Source of the DNA: Pseudomonadota bacterium
GTDB taxonomy: Bacteria > Pseudomonadota > Alphaproteobacteria > Rhizobiales > Xanthobacteraceae
DNA: 64,000 nucleotides
Assembly (NCBI GenBank): GCA_023387735.1
Contig: JAEWHP010000042.1
Location: forward strand, 80,549-144,548
Reading direction: 5' to 3'
The notes under the pieces are model-generated. The model ran no database searches. It worked only from the letters and a program-made list of their open reading frames with translations, and was not told the origin of the DNA. Made by a program: the position numbers and the translations under genes. Shown one piece after another: positions 55,171-63,957 of this stretch. Every line of letters begins with the position of its first letter. The stretch's first letter is position 1.

Positions 55171-56169
55171 ATGATCGCCGCCGTTTCATTCGAGAACGTA
55201 TCGCGCCATTTCGGCAGCGTTAAAGCGGTCGACTCGGTCGACCTGGAGGTGCAGCCCGGAGAGTTCTTCGCCATGCTCGGGCCATCCGGGTCGGGCAAGA
55301 CCACCTGCCTTCGCCTCATCGCCGGTTTCGAACAGCCAACCGCGGGTGCCATTTCGATCTTCGGCGAACGCGCCGAGGGCGTTCCGCCGTACCGGCGGAA
55401 CGTCAACACCGTGTTCCAGGACTACGCACTGTTCCCGCATATGAACGTGCTGGACAATGTGGCCTACGGACTGAAGGTGAAAGGTGTCTCCAGGACAGAG
55501 CAGATACGGACTGCGGAGGACGCGTTGACGCTCGTCCGCCTGCCGGGCTACGGCACGCGCAAGCCAGGGCAGCTCTCCGGCGGGCAACGCCAGCGCGTCG
55601 CGCTCGCGCGTGCGCTCGTCAACCGGCCCAAGGTCCTGCTGCTGGACGAACCGCTCGGCGCGCTCGACCTGAAGCTGCGCGAGAACATGCAGGAAGAGCT
55701 GAAGGCGCTACAGAAATCGCTCGGGATCACTTTCATCTTCGTGACGCATGACCAGGGCGAAGCGTTGTCGATGGCGGATCGCGTCGCCGTCTTCAACGAT
55801 GGCCGCATCATGCAAGTGGGCACGCCGCAGGACATCTACGCTCGCCCGGCTTCCCGGTTCGTGGCCGATTTCGTCGGCTCCTCCAATGTTGTGCCGCCGG
55901 ATTTCGTCAAACGCCATTGCCAGCGCGACGGCTGGGGAAGCCTGAGGCCGGAGGCGATCCGCGTCAGCACCGAGACCAGCAGCACGGGCATCCCGGCGCG
56001 CGTGGTGTCGGTGAGCTATCTCGGCGCGGCGACGCGCCTCGGATTGGACGCCGAGGGATTGCGGCTGCATGCGATGGTACCGGTCGGCGTGACCGTGCCG
56101 GAACAGGGAGCGGACGTTGTCCTTTCCTTTGGCTCCAGCGCGCTGCATCTGATGGAGGCCGACGCATGA
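55171..56169 (+). CDS. Polyamine-type ABC transporter ATP-binding protein
   Basis: A 332-residue ATPase of the PotA/YdcT type with Walker A GPSGSGKTT (37-45), signature LSGGQRQRV, Walker B VLLLDEPLGALD and a C-terminal TOBE-like regulatory domain after about residue 240. Start at 55171 chosen because MIAAVSFENVSRHFG is the normal N-terminus; the frame open to 55078 lies in the intergenic gap. Overlaps the first permease (ATGA). Confidence 0.9.
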   Translation: MIAAVSFENVSRHFGSVKAVDSVDLEVQPGEFFAMLGPSGSGKTTCLRLIAGFEQPTAGAISIFGERAEGVPPYRRNVNTVFQDYALFPHMNVLDNVAYGLKVKGVSRTEQIRTAEDALTLVRLPGYGTRKPGQLSGGQRQRVALARALVNRPKVLLLDEPLGALDLKLRENMQEELKALQKSLGITFIFVTHDQGEALSMADRVAVFNDGRIMQVGTPQDIYARPASRFVADFVGSSNVVPPDFVKRHCQRDGWGSLRPEAIRVSTETSSTGIPARVVSVSYLGAATRLGLDAEGLRLHAMVPVGVTVPEQGADVVLSFGSSALHLMEADA

Positions 56170-57134
56170 GCGATACGGTCGCGCTGAGCAATCGGAGCGC
56201 GCCGGCGGTTCTCACCGCGCGTAACGGCGTGCTGGGCGCCCTCTCCGATCTGTTCTGGCGCAAGCCGAAGCTGCTGCTGTTCCTCATGCTGCTGCCACCG
56301 GTTCTGTGGCTCGGCATTGTCTACCTCGGCTCGCTGTTTGCCCTTCTGCTGCAGAGCTTCTTCTCGATCGACGAATATTCGGGGATGATCAAGCGTGAGT
56401 TCACGCTGAAAACCTACGGCGAACTGCTGCAGCCCTCCAACCTGGACATCATGCTTCGTACCGTCGTGATGGCCACGCTGGTGACGATCGCTTCCGCCGT
56501 CGTCGCATTTCCAATCGCCTACTATGCGGCGCGGTATGCCCGCGGCAAGTGGAAAGCATTGTTCTATCTCGGAATCATGCTGCCGCTATGGTCGAGCTAT
56601 CTGGTCAAGGTCTATGCCTGGAAGCTCATCCTCGCCAAGGAAGGCATTCTCAACTGGGCGCTTGCAAAGCTGCACCTTACGGGCCTGCTCGAGGCCTGGC
56701 TTGCGCTGCCGATCGTCGGCGGCAACTCGTTGTCGGTATCGTCCACGGGCACGTTCATCGTTTTCGTCTATGTCTGGCTGCCGTTCATGATCCTGCCGAT
56801 CCAGGCGTCACTCGAGCGCATTCCTGTGAGCCTCATCGAGGCGTCGGCCGATCTGGGAGCCTCGCCAAGGCGTAGTTTCTGGAACGTGATCTTCCCGCTG
56901 GCGTTGCCGGGTGTCGCCGCAGGATCGATCTTTACGTTCTCGCTGACGCTTGGCGACTACATCATTCCGAAAATCATAGGCACTTCGCACCTGTTCATCG
57001 GGCAGGCCGTCTACGCCCATCAGGGAACTGCCGGAAACATACCGCTCGCCGCCGCATTCACTGTCGTGCCGATCGTGGTCATGGGACTCTATCTATGGAT
57101 GGCCAAGCGCATGGGGGCGTTCGATGCGATCTGA
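56166..57134 (+). CDS. Polyamine-type ABC transporter permease 1
   Basis: A 322-residue, about six-helix permease of PotB/YdcU type, with the EAA loop SLIEASADLGASPRRSFWNVIFPLALPGV. Start at 56166 overlaps the ATPase stop. A roughly 40-residue cytoplasmic N-terminus precedes the first helix. It overlaps permease 2 by 11 bases (57124-57134). Confidence 0.9.
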   Translation: MSDTVALSNRSAPAVLTARNGVLGALSDLFWRKPKLLLFLMLLPPVLWLGIVYLGSLFALLLQSFFSIDEYSGMIKREFTLKTYGELLQPSNLDIMLRTVVMATLVTIASAVVAFPIAYYAARYARGKWKALFYLGIMLPLWSSYLVKVYAWKLILAKEGILNWALAKLHLTGLLEAWLALPIVGGNSLSVSSTGTFIVFVYVWLPFMILPIQASLERIPVSLIEASADLGASPRRSFWNVIFPLALPGVAAGSIFTFSLTLGDYIIPKIIGTSHLFIGQAVYAHQGTAGNIPLAAAFTVVPIVVMGLYLWMAKRMGAFDAI

Positions 57135-57939
57135 TCGCGAAGCATCCGCGCCGTTCGGGCTGAAGCTGGCAACCACCTGTGGCCTTCTGTTCCTGCACGT
57201 ACCTATTCTCCTGATCTTTGTGTACGCGTTCACCACCGAAGACAAAACCTACCAATGGCCGCCGCCCGGCTTTACGACACAGTGGCTCGCGGTAACCTGG
57301 AATCGGCCCGACGTTTGGGAGGCGCTCACGGTATCGGTGAAAGTCGCGGCGATCGCGACGCTGATCGCGCTCGTGCTCGGAACATTGTGCGCCGCTGCGG
57401 TGAGCGGTTCGCGCTTTTTTGGCCGCGAGGTCATATCGCTCCTCATCATCCTGCCCATTGCATTGCCCGGCATCATCACCGGCATCTCGTTGCGGTCCGC
57501 CTTCTCGCTGATGGATATTCCGTTCTCAACGTGGACCATCGTGCTCGGGCACGCCACGTTCTGCGTGGTCGTCGTCTACAACAACGCGGTCGCGCGCTTC
57601 CGTCGCACGTCCGGCTCGCTCATCGAGGCATCCTACGATCTCGGTGCCGACGGCTTTCAGACCTTCCGCCATATCGTTCTGCCGAATATCGGTACGGCGC
57701 TGCTCGCGGGCGGGATGCTGGCCTTTGCGTTGTCCTTTGACGAAGTGATCGTCACCACCTTCACGGCTGGGCAGCAGCAGACGCTGCCGATCTGGATGCT
57801 GGAAGAACTCGTGCGGCCGCGTCAGCGGCCGGTCACGAATGTGGTGGCGATGGTTGTGGTGCTCGTGACGCTGTTCCCGATCATCGCCGCCTACTACCTG
57901 ACGCGCGAGGGCGATCAAGTCTCGGGCGCAGGCAAATAG
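57124..57939 (+). CDS. Polyamine-type ABC transporter permease 2
   Basis: A 271-residue permease of PotC/YdcV type with EAA loop SLIEASYDLGADGFQTFRHIVLPNIGTALL. Its start lies inside the end of permease 1. Followed after 23 bases by the dehydrogenase gene, which has its own good ribosome binding site. Confidence 0.9.
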   Translation: MRSDREASAPFGLKLATTCGLLFLHVPILLIFVYAFTTEDKTYQWPPPGFTTQWLAVTWNRPDVWEALTVSVKVAAIATLIALVLGTLCAAAVSGSRFFGREVISLLIILPIALPGIITGISLRSAFSLMDIPFSTWTIVLGHATFCVVVVYNNAVARFRRTSGSLIEASYDLGADGFQTFRHIVLPNIGTALLAGGMLAFALSFDEVIVTTFTAGQQQTLPIWMLEELVRPRQRPVTNVVAMVVVLVTLFPIIAAYYLTREGDQVSGAGK

Positions 57940-57962
57940 AAAATGCAGGAAGGAGACTGGCT

Positions 57963-59390
57963 ATGGATATGGCGATGCTGATCGGCTCGAAGTTCGAGAA
58001 GGGAACCGAAACCGAGGAACCGATCTTCAATCCGCGCACCGGGGAAACCGTGCTGCAGATGCCCGAGGCCTCGCTGGCGCAGATCGAGGCCGCAGTCGAT
58101 TCCGCCGAGAAGGCGTTTGCGACCTGGTCGCGCACGACACCTGCACAGCGCTCGGCCTATCTCTTGCGCATCGCCGACCGTATCGAGGCGGAGGCCAACG
58201 AGTTTGCCAGGCTCGAGGCGCTCAACTGCGGCAAGCCGATCAACGCCGTGCTCAACGACGAACTGCCCGCGATCGTCGACTGCTACCGGTTCTTCGCTGG
58301 CGCAGTCCGTACCATGCCCGGGGCAATCGCCGGAGAATATCTCGCAGGTTTCACGTCGATGATCCGCCGCGACCCGATCGGCATCGTCGCATCCATCGCG
58401 CCGTGGAACTATCCGCTGATGATGATGGCCTGGAAGCTCGCGCCAGCCATCGCCGGAGGCAACACGGTGGTGTTCAAACCATCGGAGCAGACGCCGCTGA
58501 CGGCGCTCAAACTGGCCAAAGTCCTGGCAGACATCTTGCCCGAAGGAGTGGTCAACGTCGTGCTCGGGCGCGGCGACACGGTCGGCAACGCGCTGATCAA
58601 CCACCCCAAGGTCAACATGATCTCGATCACGGGCGACATCGCGACCGGCAAGAAGGTATTGCAGGCGGCGGCAAAGTCGGTGAAGCGCACACACCTGGAG
58701 CTTGGCGGCAAGGCGCCCGTCATCGTTTTCGACGATGCCGATCTCGAAGCGGTGGTGACCGGATTGCGCGCCTTCGGTTACTACAATGCCGGCCAGGATT
58801 GCACGGCCGCATGCCGCATCTATGCCGGCAAGGGGATTTACGACAAGCTGGTGGCGGATCTCTCGTCGGCCGTTTCAACGATCAAGTACGATCTTGCGGA
58901 CGACACCGAAAACGAGATTGGTCCCTTGATCTCGCAGCGTCAGCTCTATCGTGTCGCAAGCTTTGTCGAGCGTGCGTCGGAACTCAAGCATATCTCCGTC
59001 ACGACCGGCGGCAAGGTCGGTGGGGGCGATGGCTTCTACTACCAGCCGACCGTCGTCGCGGGCGCGCTGCAAAACGACGAGATCGTGCGACGTGAAGTTT
59101 TCGGGCCGGTGGTGTCGGTCACCCGCTTCACGGATGTCGATGATGCAGTCGCCTGGGCCAATGACAGCGACTACGGGCTCGCCTCCTCGGTATGGACAAA
59201 GGACGTGGGACGCGCGATGGCGACGGCGGCGCGGCTGCAATACGGCTGCACCTGGATCAACACGCATTTCATGCTGACCAACGAGATGCCGCATGGCGGG
59301 GTCAAACAGTCGGGCTACGGCAAGGACATGTCGCTCTACGCATTGGAAGACTACACGGCCGTGCGCCATGTAATGGTCGCCCACGGGTAG
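57963..59390 (+). CDS. patD: Aminobutyraldehyde dehydrogenase
   Basis: NAD-dependent aldehyde dehydrogenase, 475 residues, that would oxidise 4-aminobutyraldehyde (from putrescine) to GABA. Catalytic Cys280 in NAGQDCTAACR, Glu in LELGGKAPV, and the NAD site around FKPSEQTPLTALKLA. Cys280 and the length match E. coli PatD/YdcW. An AGGAGA ribosome binding site precedes 57963. The position behind a polyamine importer supports the assignment. Its 3' end is 13 bases from the opposite-strand tRNA gene. Confidence 0.9.
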   Translation: MDMAMLIGSKFEKGTETEEPIFNPRTGETVLQMPEASLAQIEAAVDSAEKAFATWSRTTPAQRSAYLLRIADRIEAEANEFARLEALNCGKPINAVLNDELPAIVDCYRFFAGAVRTMPGAIAGEYLAGFTSMIRRDPIGIVASIAPWNYPLMMMAWKLAPAIAGGNTVVFKPSEQTPLTALKLAKVLADILPEGVVNVVLGRGDTVGNALINHPKVNMISITGDIATGKKVLQAAAKSVKRTHLELGGKAPVIVFDDADLEAVVTGLRAFGYYNAGQDCTAACRIYAGKGIYDKLVADLSSAVSTIKYDLADDTENEIGPLISQRQLYRVASFVERASELKHISVTTGGKVGGGDGFYYQPTVVAGALQNDEIVRREVFGPVVSVTRFTDVDDAVAWANDSDYGLASSVWTKDVGRAMATAARLQYGCTWINTHFMLTNEMPHGGVKQSGYGKDMSLYALEDYTAVRHVMVAHG

Positions 59391-59403
59391 CACGCTTTAG
59401 GCT

Positions 59404-59479
<76 letters not shown>

Positions 59480-59592
59480 GGACGCGGGGTCCGGAGGAAG
59501 CCTTCGCGAGAGCGCGTCGTTTAGCAAAGCGACCCCGGGATGTCCAGCAAATGGGAGCAAGTTTTCCCACGCTTTGGCGGCGTCCGGGAATG

Positions 59593-59620
59593 GCGAAAAG
59601 CCGCTGGATTCCAGCGGCTT
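59593..59620 (-). terminator. Rho-independent terminator after the Spy-like gene
   Basis: A perfect 10-base stem with a 3-base loop (59598-59607 AAGCCGCTGG; 59611-59620 CCAGCGGCTT). On the minus strand it is followed by TTTT, and it lies 39 bases beyond the stop of the Spy-like gene. Confidence 0.75.
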
Positions 59621-59658
59621 CTGGCCGATACTTGCGCTGACCCCGGATCGGGCGGCGA

Positions 59659-60264
59659 TCAGAGCCGCTCGGGCCCGCCCCGGTCCCCACCGTCATCCCG
59701 GTCATACCGGTTCCGGTCGTGGCCGCGGCGGTCGTGATCGCGGTCGAAATCGCGATCCATGCCCATCCGGCCCATGCCCATCCCGTGCTCATGGTGCCGC
59801 CAGCCTCCCCGGCCGGACCAGCGATCCATGCGGGTCAGGACGGAAAGCCGGCGCTTCTGGCTGTCGTCCAGCGTCTTGTAGAGCGGGTCGGCCGCATCGG
59901 CGATCTTCTTCATCGCCGCGGCCATGGTCGCCATGTTGTCAGCGTGGTCGCGCAGCCGCGTCACCGGATCGTCCGGCTTCTGGCTGGAATCGTCACGCGA
60001 GGCGTTCATCCGCGCATTGGCGCGATCGATCCGCAGCTTGGCGAACTCCCTGACCGCGGCCTCGACCGGCGGCCACAGCTTTTCCTGCTCGGCGGTGAGC
60101 TTGAGGCCGGCATGGACGGCGGCAATCCGCGCGTCGGCAAAGGCGGCCCGATCTTCCGGATTCATCCGCGAATGGCCGTAGCCCCAGTGACGATGCTGGG
60201 CATAGACGGCGGTCGAGCCGGCGATGGCGAGTACCGCGACCGCGGCGATGGCGAATTTCCTCAT
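59659..60264 (-). CDS. Spy/CpxP-like periplasmic protein with LTxxQ motif
   Basis: A 201-residue exported protein. Signal peptide MRKFAIAAVAVLAIAGSTAVYA, then a helical domain with the LTxxQ element (LKLTAEQEKLW) and a second helical repeat (LYKTLDDSQKRRLSVLTRMDRWS). The C-terminal tail is rich in His, Asp, Arg, Gly and Met (HHEHGMGMGRMGMDRDFDRDHD), which could bind metals. An AGGAGG ribosome binding site decides the start. The family includes envelope-stress chaperones and metal-sensing proteins; which applies here is not known. Confidence 0.85.
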   Translation of the reverse strand: MRKFAIAAVAVLAIAGSTAVYAQHRHWGYGHSRMNPEDRAAFADARIAAVHAGLKLTAEQEKLWPPVEAAVREFAKLRIDRANARMNASRDDSSQKPDDPVTRLRDHADNMATMAAAMKKIADAADPLYKTLDDSQKRRLSVLTRMDRWSGRGGWRHHEHGMGMGRMGMDRDFDRDHDRRGHDRNRYDRDDGGDRGGPERL

Positions 60265-60395
60265 GCGAACCTCCTGTGAAAGGTTGCCTGAAGATGGGCC
60301 CCGGCCGCCGGGTCTTCAACTTACCGATTGGAAAGGGAGCGCTCCCTTACCAAGATGTAATCTCGGCCAATTTGATCCATCGCAAGGCGCTGCCG

Positions 60396-61721
60396 CTAGA
60401 GCATGCCGAGCACACGCGGCAGCCACAGCGAGATCTCCGGCACATAGGTGACGACGCCGAGGAACATCAGCATGGTCAGAAGCCACGGCCACACCGCGAT
60501 CGTCAGTTCGGTGATCCCCATCTTGGCGATGCCGGACGCGACGTAGAGGTTCAGGCCGACAGGCGGATGGCACATGCCAACCTCCATGTTGACGACCATC
60601 AGGATGCCGAGATGCACCGGATGGATGCCGAGCTTGACCGCGACCGGAAACAGGATCGGCGCCATGATCAGCACGATAGAGGTCGGCTCCATCACGTTGC
60701 CCGCGATCAGCAGCAACACGTTGACGATCAGGAGGAAGATGATCCAGTCGACACCGACCGAACTGATCCACGCCGCGATCTGCTGCGGAATGTTCTCGTT
60801 CGCCATCAGGAACGAGAACAGCACCGCGTTGGTGATGATGTAAAGGATCATGGCGCTCATGTTGGCGGAGGCGAGCAGCACCCTCGGCACATCCCTGAGC
60901 GACATGTCGCGATAGACGAACACCGCAATGACGAAGGCGTAGACGGCGCTGATGGCAGCGGCCTCCGTCGGCGTAAACAGGCCTGCATAGATGCCGCCGA
61001 GCACGATCAGGATCAGCAGCAGGCCCCACATGCACTTGCGGAACGCGATGAAGCGCTCCGACCAGCTTGCCTGCGGCAGCCGCGGATAATCGAACTTGTA
61101 CGCACGATAAAACGTCGTGACACCGAGCAGCATCGCCAGCATCAGGCCCGGGATCACGCCCGCCATGAACATCTGGCCGACGGACGCCGACGAGACGCGC
61201 TGGCCGGAAGGATCCAGCGCAATGCTGCCGCCGGTCGCGACGCAATAGATCACCATCACGATCGAGGGCGGGATCAGGATGCCGAGCGCGCCCGACGTGG
61301 TGATGACGCCGGCGCCGAAGCGCTTCGGGAATCCCTGCTTGACCATCGCCGGCATCATGATCGCGCCGATCGCGATCACGGTTGCCGGCGACGAGCCGGA
61401 GACCGCGGCAAACAGCGCACACGCCATCACGCCGGCAAGCCCAAGGCCGCCATACCAGTGCCCGACCATCGAGGTCGCAAAATCGATCATGCGGCGCGCG
61501 ACGCCGCCATGGGTCAGGAAATTGCCGGCGAGGATGAAGAACGGGATCGCCATGATCTCGAAATTGTCGATGCCGGTAAACAGCTTCAGCGCCACCGACT
61601 CGGTCGGGACGTTGGTCATGGTGAAGATGAAGGTCAGAACCGTCATGCCGAGCGCGATCGATATCGGCATGCCCGTCAGCATCAGCGCGATCAGCAGGGT
61701 GAAAATGATCAGGGCGCTCAT
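60396..61721 (-). CDS. dctM: TRAP transporter large permease
   Basis: A 441-residue DctM subunit (MIDFATSMVGHWYGGLGLAGVMACALFAAVSGSSPATVIAIGAIMMPAMVKQGFPKRFGAGVITTSGALGILIPPSIVMVIYCVATG), about 12 helices. Overlaps dctQ by ATGA (61718-61721). It is the last gene of the second TRAP operon. The solute-binding gene of this set lies upstream behind a terminator. Confidence 0.92.
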   Translation of the reverse strand: MSALIIFTLLIALMLTGMPISIALGMTVLTFIFTMTNVPTESVALKLFTGIDNFEIMAIPFFILAGNFLTHGGVARRMIDFATSMVGHWYGGLGLAGVMACALFAAVSGSSPATVIAIGAIMMPAMVKQGFPKRFGAGVITTSGALGILIPPSIVMVIYCVATGGSIALDPSGQRVSSASVGQMFMAGVIPGLMLAMLLGVTTFYRAYKFDYPRLPQASWSERFIAFRKCMWGLLLILIVLGGIYAGLFTPTEAAAISAVYAFVIAVFVYRDMSLRDVPRVLLASANMSAMILYIITNAVLFSFLMANENIPQQIAAWISSVGVDWIIFLLIVNVLLLIAGNVMEPTSIVLIMAPILFPVAVKLGIHPVHLGILMVVNMEVGMCHPPVGLNLYVASGIAKMGITELTIAVWPWLLTMLMFLGVVTYVPEISLWLPRVLGML

Positions 61722-62293
61722 CGGGTGACCTCCGCAGCGCCGACGCCCGGTTCTTCGATCTCGACGCCTTCGACATGGGCGTGGTCATGATGCGGCAGTT
61801 CGCCCGTGTAGAAGTAATTGTAAGCGACCTGCAGGAAGCGGAAGCACATCAGATAGGAACCGAGCGGAATGCAGAGATATACGAACCAGCTCGGGATTTC
61901 GAGATCCGGCGAGACCTGATCGGTGTGGTAGAGCCCATAGACGAACTTCGCGCCCATCGTGCCGATCACGGCGGTGAAGAACGCGCCGCAGAGCAATCCG
62001 AACATCACCACGGCGTTGCGCCAGGGCGACCTGAGCTGGTTCACCACCAAGTCGACGCCGACATGGATGCCGGTGCGCACGCCGTAGGCCGCGCCGAACT
62101 TGGCGACCCACACGAACATGTAGATGCACAGCTCCTGCGCCCAGGACAGGTTGATCGGGAACAGGATCGGATACAGGAAGGGAATTCCGATCAGATAGCG
62201 GTGCATCACCGCCAGAAAGATGATGAAGGTCGCGAGCCCCATCAGCGTCGCGATCAATATTTCCTCAAGCCGGTCGAGGATTCGAAGCAGCAT
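61718..62293 (-). CDS. dctQ: TRAP transporter small permease
   Basis: A 191-residue, four-helix DctQ subunit (IATLMGLATFIIFLAVMHRY, WAQELCIYMFVWVAKFGAAYGVRTGIHVGVD). ATG at 62293 is supported by GAGGGGG; the frame open to 62344 is not. A His-rich tail (LPHHDHAHVEGVEIEEPG) is unusual for the family and may bind metal. Confidence 0.87.
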   Translation of the reverse strand: MLLRILDRLEEILIATLMGLATFIIFLAVMHRYLIGIPFLYPILFPINLSWAQELCIYMFVWVAKFGAAYGVRTGIHVGVDLVVNQLRSPWRNAVVMFGLLCGAFFTAVIGTMGAKFVYGLYHTDQVSPDLEIPSWFVYLCIPLGSYLMCFRFLQVAYNYFYTGELPHHDHAHVEGVEIEEPGVGAAEVTR

Positions 62294-62403
62294 CAATTTC
62301 CCCCTCGAAGGCGGTCGCGTCTTTGCGGACCAGCCTCGCGCCATTCCTTGCGTCCGTCACGGTCGCAGTCCCCGCGCCATGATAGCATAAATCCGGACGG
62401 TAA

Positions 62404-62435
62404 AAGGGCTTCTGCGCCAACGCACAGAAGCCCTT
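62404..62435 (-). terminator. Terminator between dctP and dctQM
   Basis: A perfect 11-base stem (62404-62414 AAGGGCTTCTG; 62425-62435 CAGAAGCCCTT) with a 10-base loop. On the minus strand it is followed by TTTT-like sequence (CCCTTTTACC). It sits in the 153-base gap between the dctP stop (62447) and the dctQ start (62293), so most transcripts should stop after dctP, giving more binding protein than permease. Confidence 0.7.
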
Positions 62436-62446
62436 CAACGTCATTC

Positions 62447-63448
62447 CTAGTTGGTCGCGCCCCTCGTCTCCTTGAGGAATTCGTCGATCAGCGGCTGGCC
62501 GACACGCTTTGCCACATCCTGGTAGACCGGTTCGAGCGCCTTGCGCATCGCCGCGTCCTGCTCGGGCGTCAGCGTGATGATCTCGCTCTTGCCGGTCTTC
62601 TTGATGTCCGCCAGCGCGTCATCGTTTTCCTTCTGCGACTGGCCGTTGCCATAGGCCGTGGCTTCCTTCATCGCCTTGTCGAGCTGCGCGCGGGTGTCGG
62701 CCGGGATGCCGTCCCAGAACTTCTTGTTCACGACCACGATGTAGCCGATGTAACCGTGGTTGGTGACCGTGATGTACTTCTGCACTTCGTGCATTTTCTG
62801 GGTGTAGATGTTGGACCAGGTATTTTCCTGGCCGTCGACGACGCCGGTCTGCAGGGCCTGATAGACTTCGGAGAACGCCATCACCTGCGGAATAGCGCCG
62901 AGCGCACGGAATTGCGCTTCCAGCACCTTGGAGGACTGGATGCGGAATTTCAGTCCCTTGTAGTCGGCGGGCGCCACCAGCTTCTTGTTGGCGCTCATCA
63001 TCTTGAAGCCGTTGTCCCAATAGGCGAGCCCGGTCATGCCCTTCGAATCGAGCAGCTTCAAAAGCTTGGCGCCGAGCGGCCCGTCGGTGACCTTGCGAAG
63101 CGTCTTCAGGTCCGGCAGGATGTACGGCAGATCGAACACCTCCATTTCCTTGACGCCGATCGGACCGAACTTGGCGTTCGAAGGCGCCAGCATCTGCACC
63201 GCACCGAGCTGCAGCGCTTCCAGCTCTTCCTTGTCCTTGTAGAGCTGCGAGTTCGGATAGACTTCGACCTTGACCTTCCCCTCGGTGTATTTCTCGGCCA
63301 GTTCCTTGAATTTTTCGGCCGCCAGCCCCTTCGGCGTGTTGGGCGCCACCACGTGACTGAACTTGATGACGATCGGCGACTGTGCCGCCGCCGGGCCGAC
63401 CAGGGTCAACGCTGCGATCGAAGCCGCAGCCAAAATCAACTTGCGCAT
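62447..63448 (-). CDS. dctP: TRAP transporter solute-binding protein
   Basis: A 333-residue periplasmic DctP protein. The signal peptide ends in GPAAAQS; the segments VIKFSHVVAPNTPKGLAAEKFKELAEKYTEGKVKVEVYPNSQLY, YKGLKFRIQSSKVLEAQFRALGA and FSEVYQALQTGVVDGQENTWSNIY are the family core, with the Arg of KFRIQ the usual carboxylate anchor. A GGAGG ribosome binding site decides the ATG at 63448 over the longer frame to 63523. C4-dicarboxylates or similar organic acids are the expected ligands. Confidence 0.92.
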   Translation of the reverse strand: MRKLILAAASIAALTLVGPAAAQSPIVIKFSHVVAPNTPKGLAAEKFKELAEKYTEGKVKVEVYPNSQLYKDKEELEALQLGAVQMLAPSNAKFGPIGVKEMEVFDLPYILPDLKTLRKVTDGPLGAKLLKLLDSKGMTGLAYWDNGFKMMSANKKLVAPADYKGLKFRIQSSKVLEAQFRALGAIPQVMAFSEVYQALQTGVVDGQENTWSNIYTQKMHEVQKYITVTNHGYIGYIVVVNKKFWDGIPADTRAQLDKAMKEATAYGNGQSQKENDDALADIKKTGKSEIITLTPEQDAAMRKALEPVYQDVAKRVGQPLIDEFLKETRGATN

Positions 63449-63736
63449 GTTTCCTCCACCATTCTTGCGGAGCGCCAACCTTGTCGCCCCGAGCTTGCAT
63501 GCCAGCCGCACCAATACAGACAAGCCGACCCAATTGCCATTGCCCGTTAGCAGGGGCTGTCAGATCACTGCTTGCTGCACTGCAAAATACACTGCCGTTT
63601 CATTAGGCTTTCCTGACTTGTTGCCGCTATCCCGGCGGCCGTCCAATCGAAGTTGGCTAACGTCGGGTTCGCGGCCGTCCAACGGTGCGATGCTGTAGGA
63701 AGGTGCGCTTGCCGATAGCATCTCCACAGCCGCAAT

Positions 63737-63764
63737 CGTCGTCCCCGCCTGCGCGGGGATGACG
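63737..63764. repeat. REP-like hairpin
   Basis: Two 12-base arms, CGTCGTCCCCGC (63737-63748) and GCGGGGATGACG (63753-63764), pair with one mismatch around a 4-base loop. Short GC-rich palindromes containing CGTCATCCCCGC recur between genes in many alphaproteobacteria; only one copy is seen here. Confidence 0.55.
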
Positions 63765-63844
63765 ACTGAATATAGCTTCGCGTTCTCGCGGCGCATTTCG
63801 CCCGAGGTTTGCATCCTTCGTCGACCCTCATCGAAACAGCGAGG

Positions 63845-63957
63845 GCGCAGGGAAGACCGGGTGCGCGCTGCACCCGCGGTCTCGTGTGCAGTTGCGCACA
63901 AAAAGACGCGCACACGAGCATACAGGTTCAGCGGGAGCATCCCGGCCTTCCCTGCGC
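63845..63957. repeat. Structured repeat element bounded by 17-base inverted arms
   Basis: Arms GCGCAGGGAAGACCGGG (63845-63861) and CCCGGCCTTCCCTGCGC (63941-63957) pair at 16 of 17 positions and enclose an inner hairpin (GGGTGC with GCACCC) and a GTGTGC/GCACAC pair. I recall this element as repeated many times in Bradyrhizobium genomes and often translated by mistake; that memory is the only evidence that it is dispersed. Similar sequence appears to continue towards the window end. Confidence 0.6.

Noticed and set aside
63560..63940. Minus-strand frames at the right edge
   Set aside because: They cross the REP-like hairpin and the structured repeat; the translation has no protein family and its frame is not consistent with a start signal.
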